Shown here: positions 13,849 through 13,857 of the stretch, piece after piece
Layout of the letters: the number at the start of each line of letters is the position of its first letter
Numbering within the stretch: the stretch's first letter is position 1
Assembly: GCA_002451165.1 (NCBI GenBank)
Contig: DKBH01000069.1
Span: 325 to 14,181 of the forward strand
Length of the DNA: 13,857 bases
Source of the DNA: Nitrospiraceae bacterium UBA6905
GTDB taxonomy: Bacteria; Nitrospirota; Thermodesulfovibrionia; Thermodesulfovibrionales; UBA6898
Direction of reading: 5' to 3'
The notes under the pieces: generated by a model
Told to the model about the DNA's origin: nothing
Databases searched by the model: none
The model's input: the letters and a program-made list of their open reading frames with translations, nothing else
Made by a program: the position numbers and the translations under genes

Positions 13849-13857
13849 ATGGCAAAG
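13849..13857 (+). CDS. Start of an unidentified gene (3' truncated by the window)
   Basis: Only Met-Ala-Lys is visible. The start is supported by AAGGAGG at 13833-13839, 9 bp upstream, and by the extended -10 promoter. The product cannot be identified. Confidence 0.65.

Overview
The window (about 13.9 kb, moderately high GC, dense coding) looks like a stretch of ordinary bacterial chromosome. It shows no insertion sequence, prophage, CRISPR array, rRNA or tRNA. The SdhA/SdhB type, the complete liv cassette, the YtkA/di-heme peroxidase pair and strong AAGGAGG ribosome binding sites suggest an anaerobic or microaerophilic Gram-negative bacterium of the Nitrospirota or Desulfobacterota kind. That placement is inference from gene content only.

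Layout. Bases 1-1817 hold the 3' part of a succinate dehydrogenase/fumarate reductase flavoprotein gene, overlapped by its iron-sulfur subunit gene. Bases 1957-6471 hold a complete branched-chain amino acid-type ABC transporter in the order binding protein, two permeases, two ATPases, with tight or overlapping junctions. A CBS-CBS-ACT protein (6494-7138) follows 22 bp later and is probably cotranscribed. After about 450 bp of non-coding DNA ending in a good promoter comes a two-gene exported module (7590-9460): a cysteine-rich YtkA/FixH-type protein and a di-heme cytochrome c peroxidase/MauG-family protein. Bases 9461-10346 hold two paralogous 70-codon cysteine-motif genes on the minus strand. 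One has an intact CxxC...CxxxxC set and a strong promoter; the other has lost a cysteine and has a degraded promoter. mnmG (tRNA modification) occupies 10347-12224 on the minus strand. A beta-hydroxyacid dehydrogenase-family gene is divergent from it (12278-13132). A small DUF2784-type membrane protein (13323-13676) lies behind a perfect 14-bp palindrome. The window ends just inside another gene, whose ribosome binding site, extended -10 and first three codons are visible.

How the parts relate. The first half is catabolic and energy metabolism: a Complex II-type oxidoreductase next to amino acid uptake, with an ACT-domain protein that could sense an imported ligand. The middle is a periplasmic redox or metal-handling pair. 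The second half is housekeeping plus small uncharacterised genes. I see no convincing evidence of a wholly new multi-gene system. The most unusual items are the metallothionein-like double repeat fused to a YtkA domain next to the peroxidase, and the decaying tandem pair of small zinc-ribbon-like genes.
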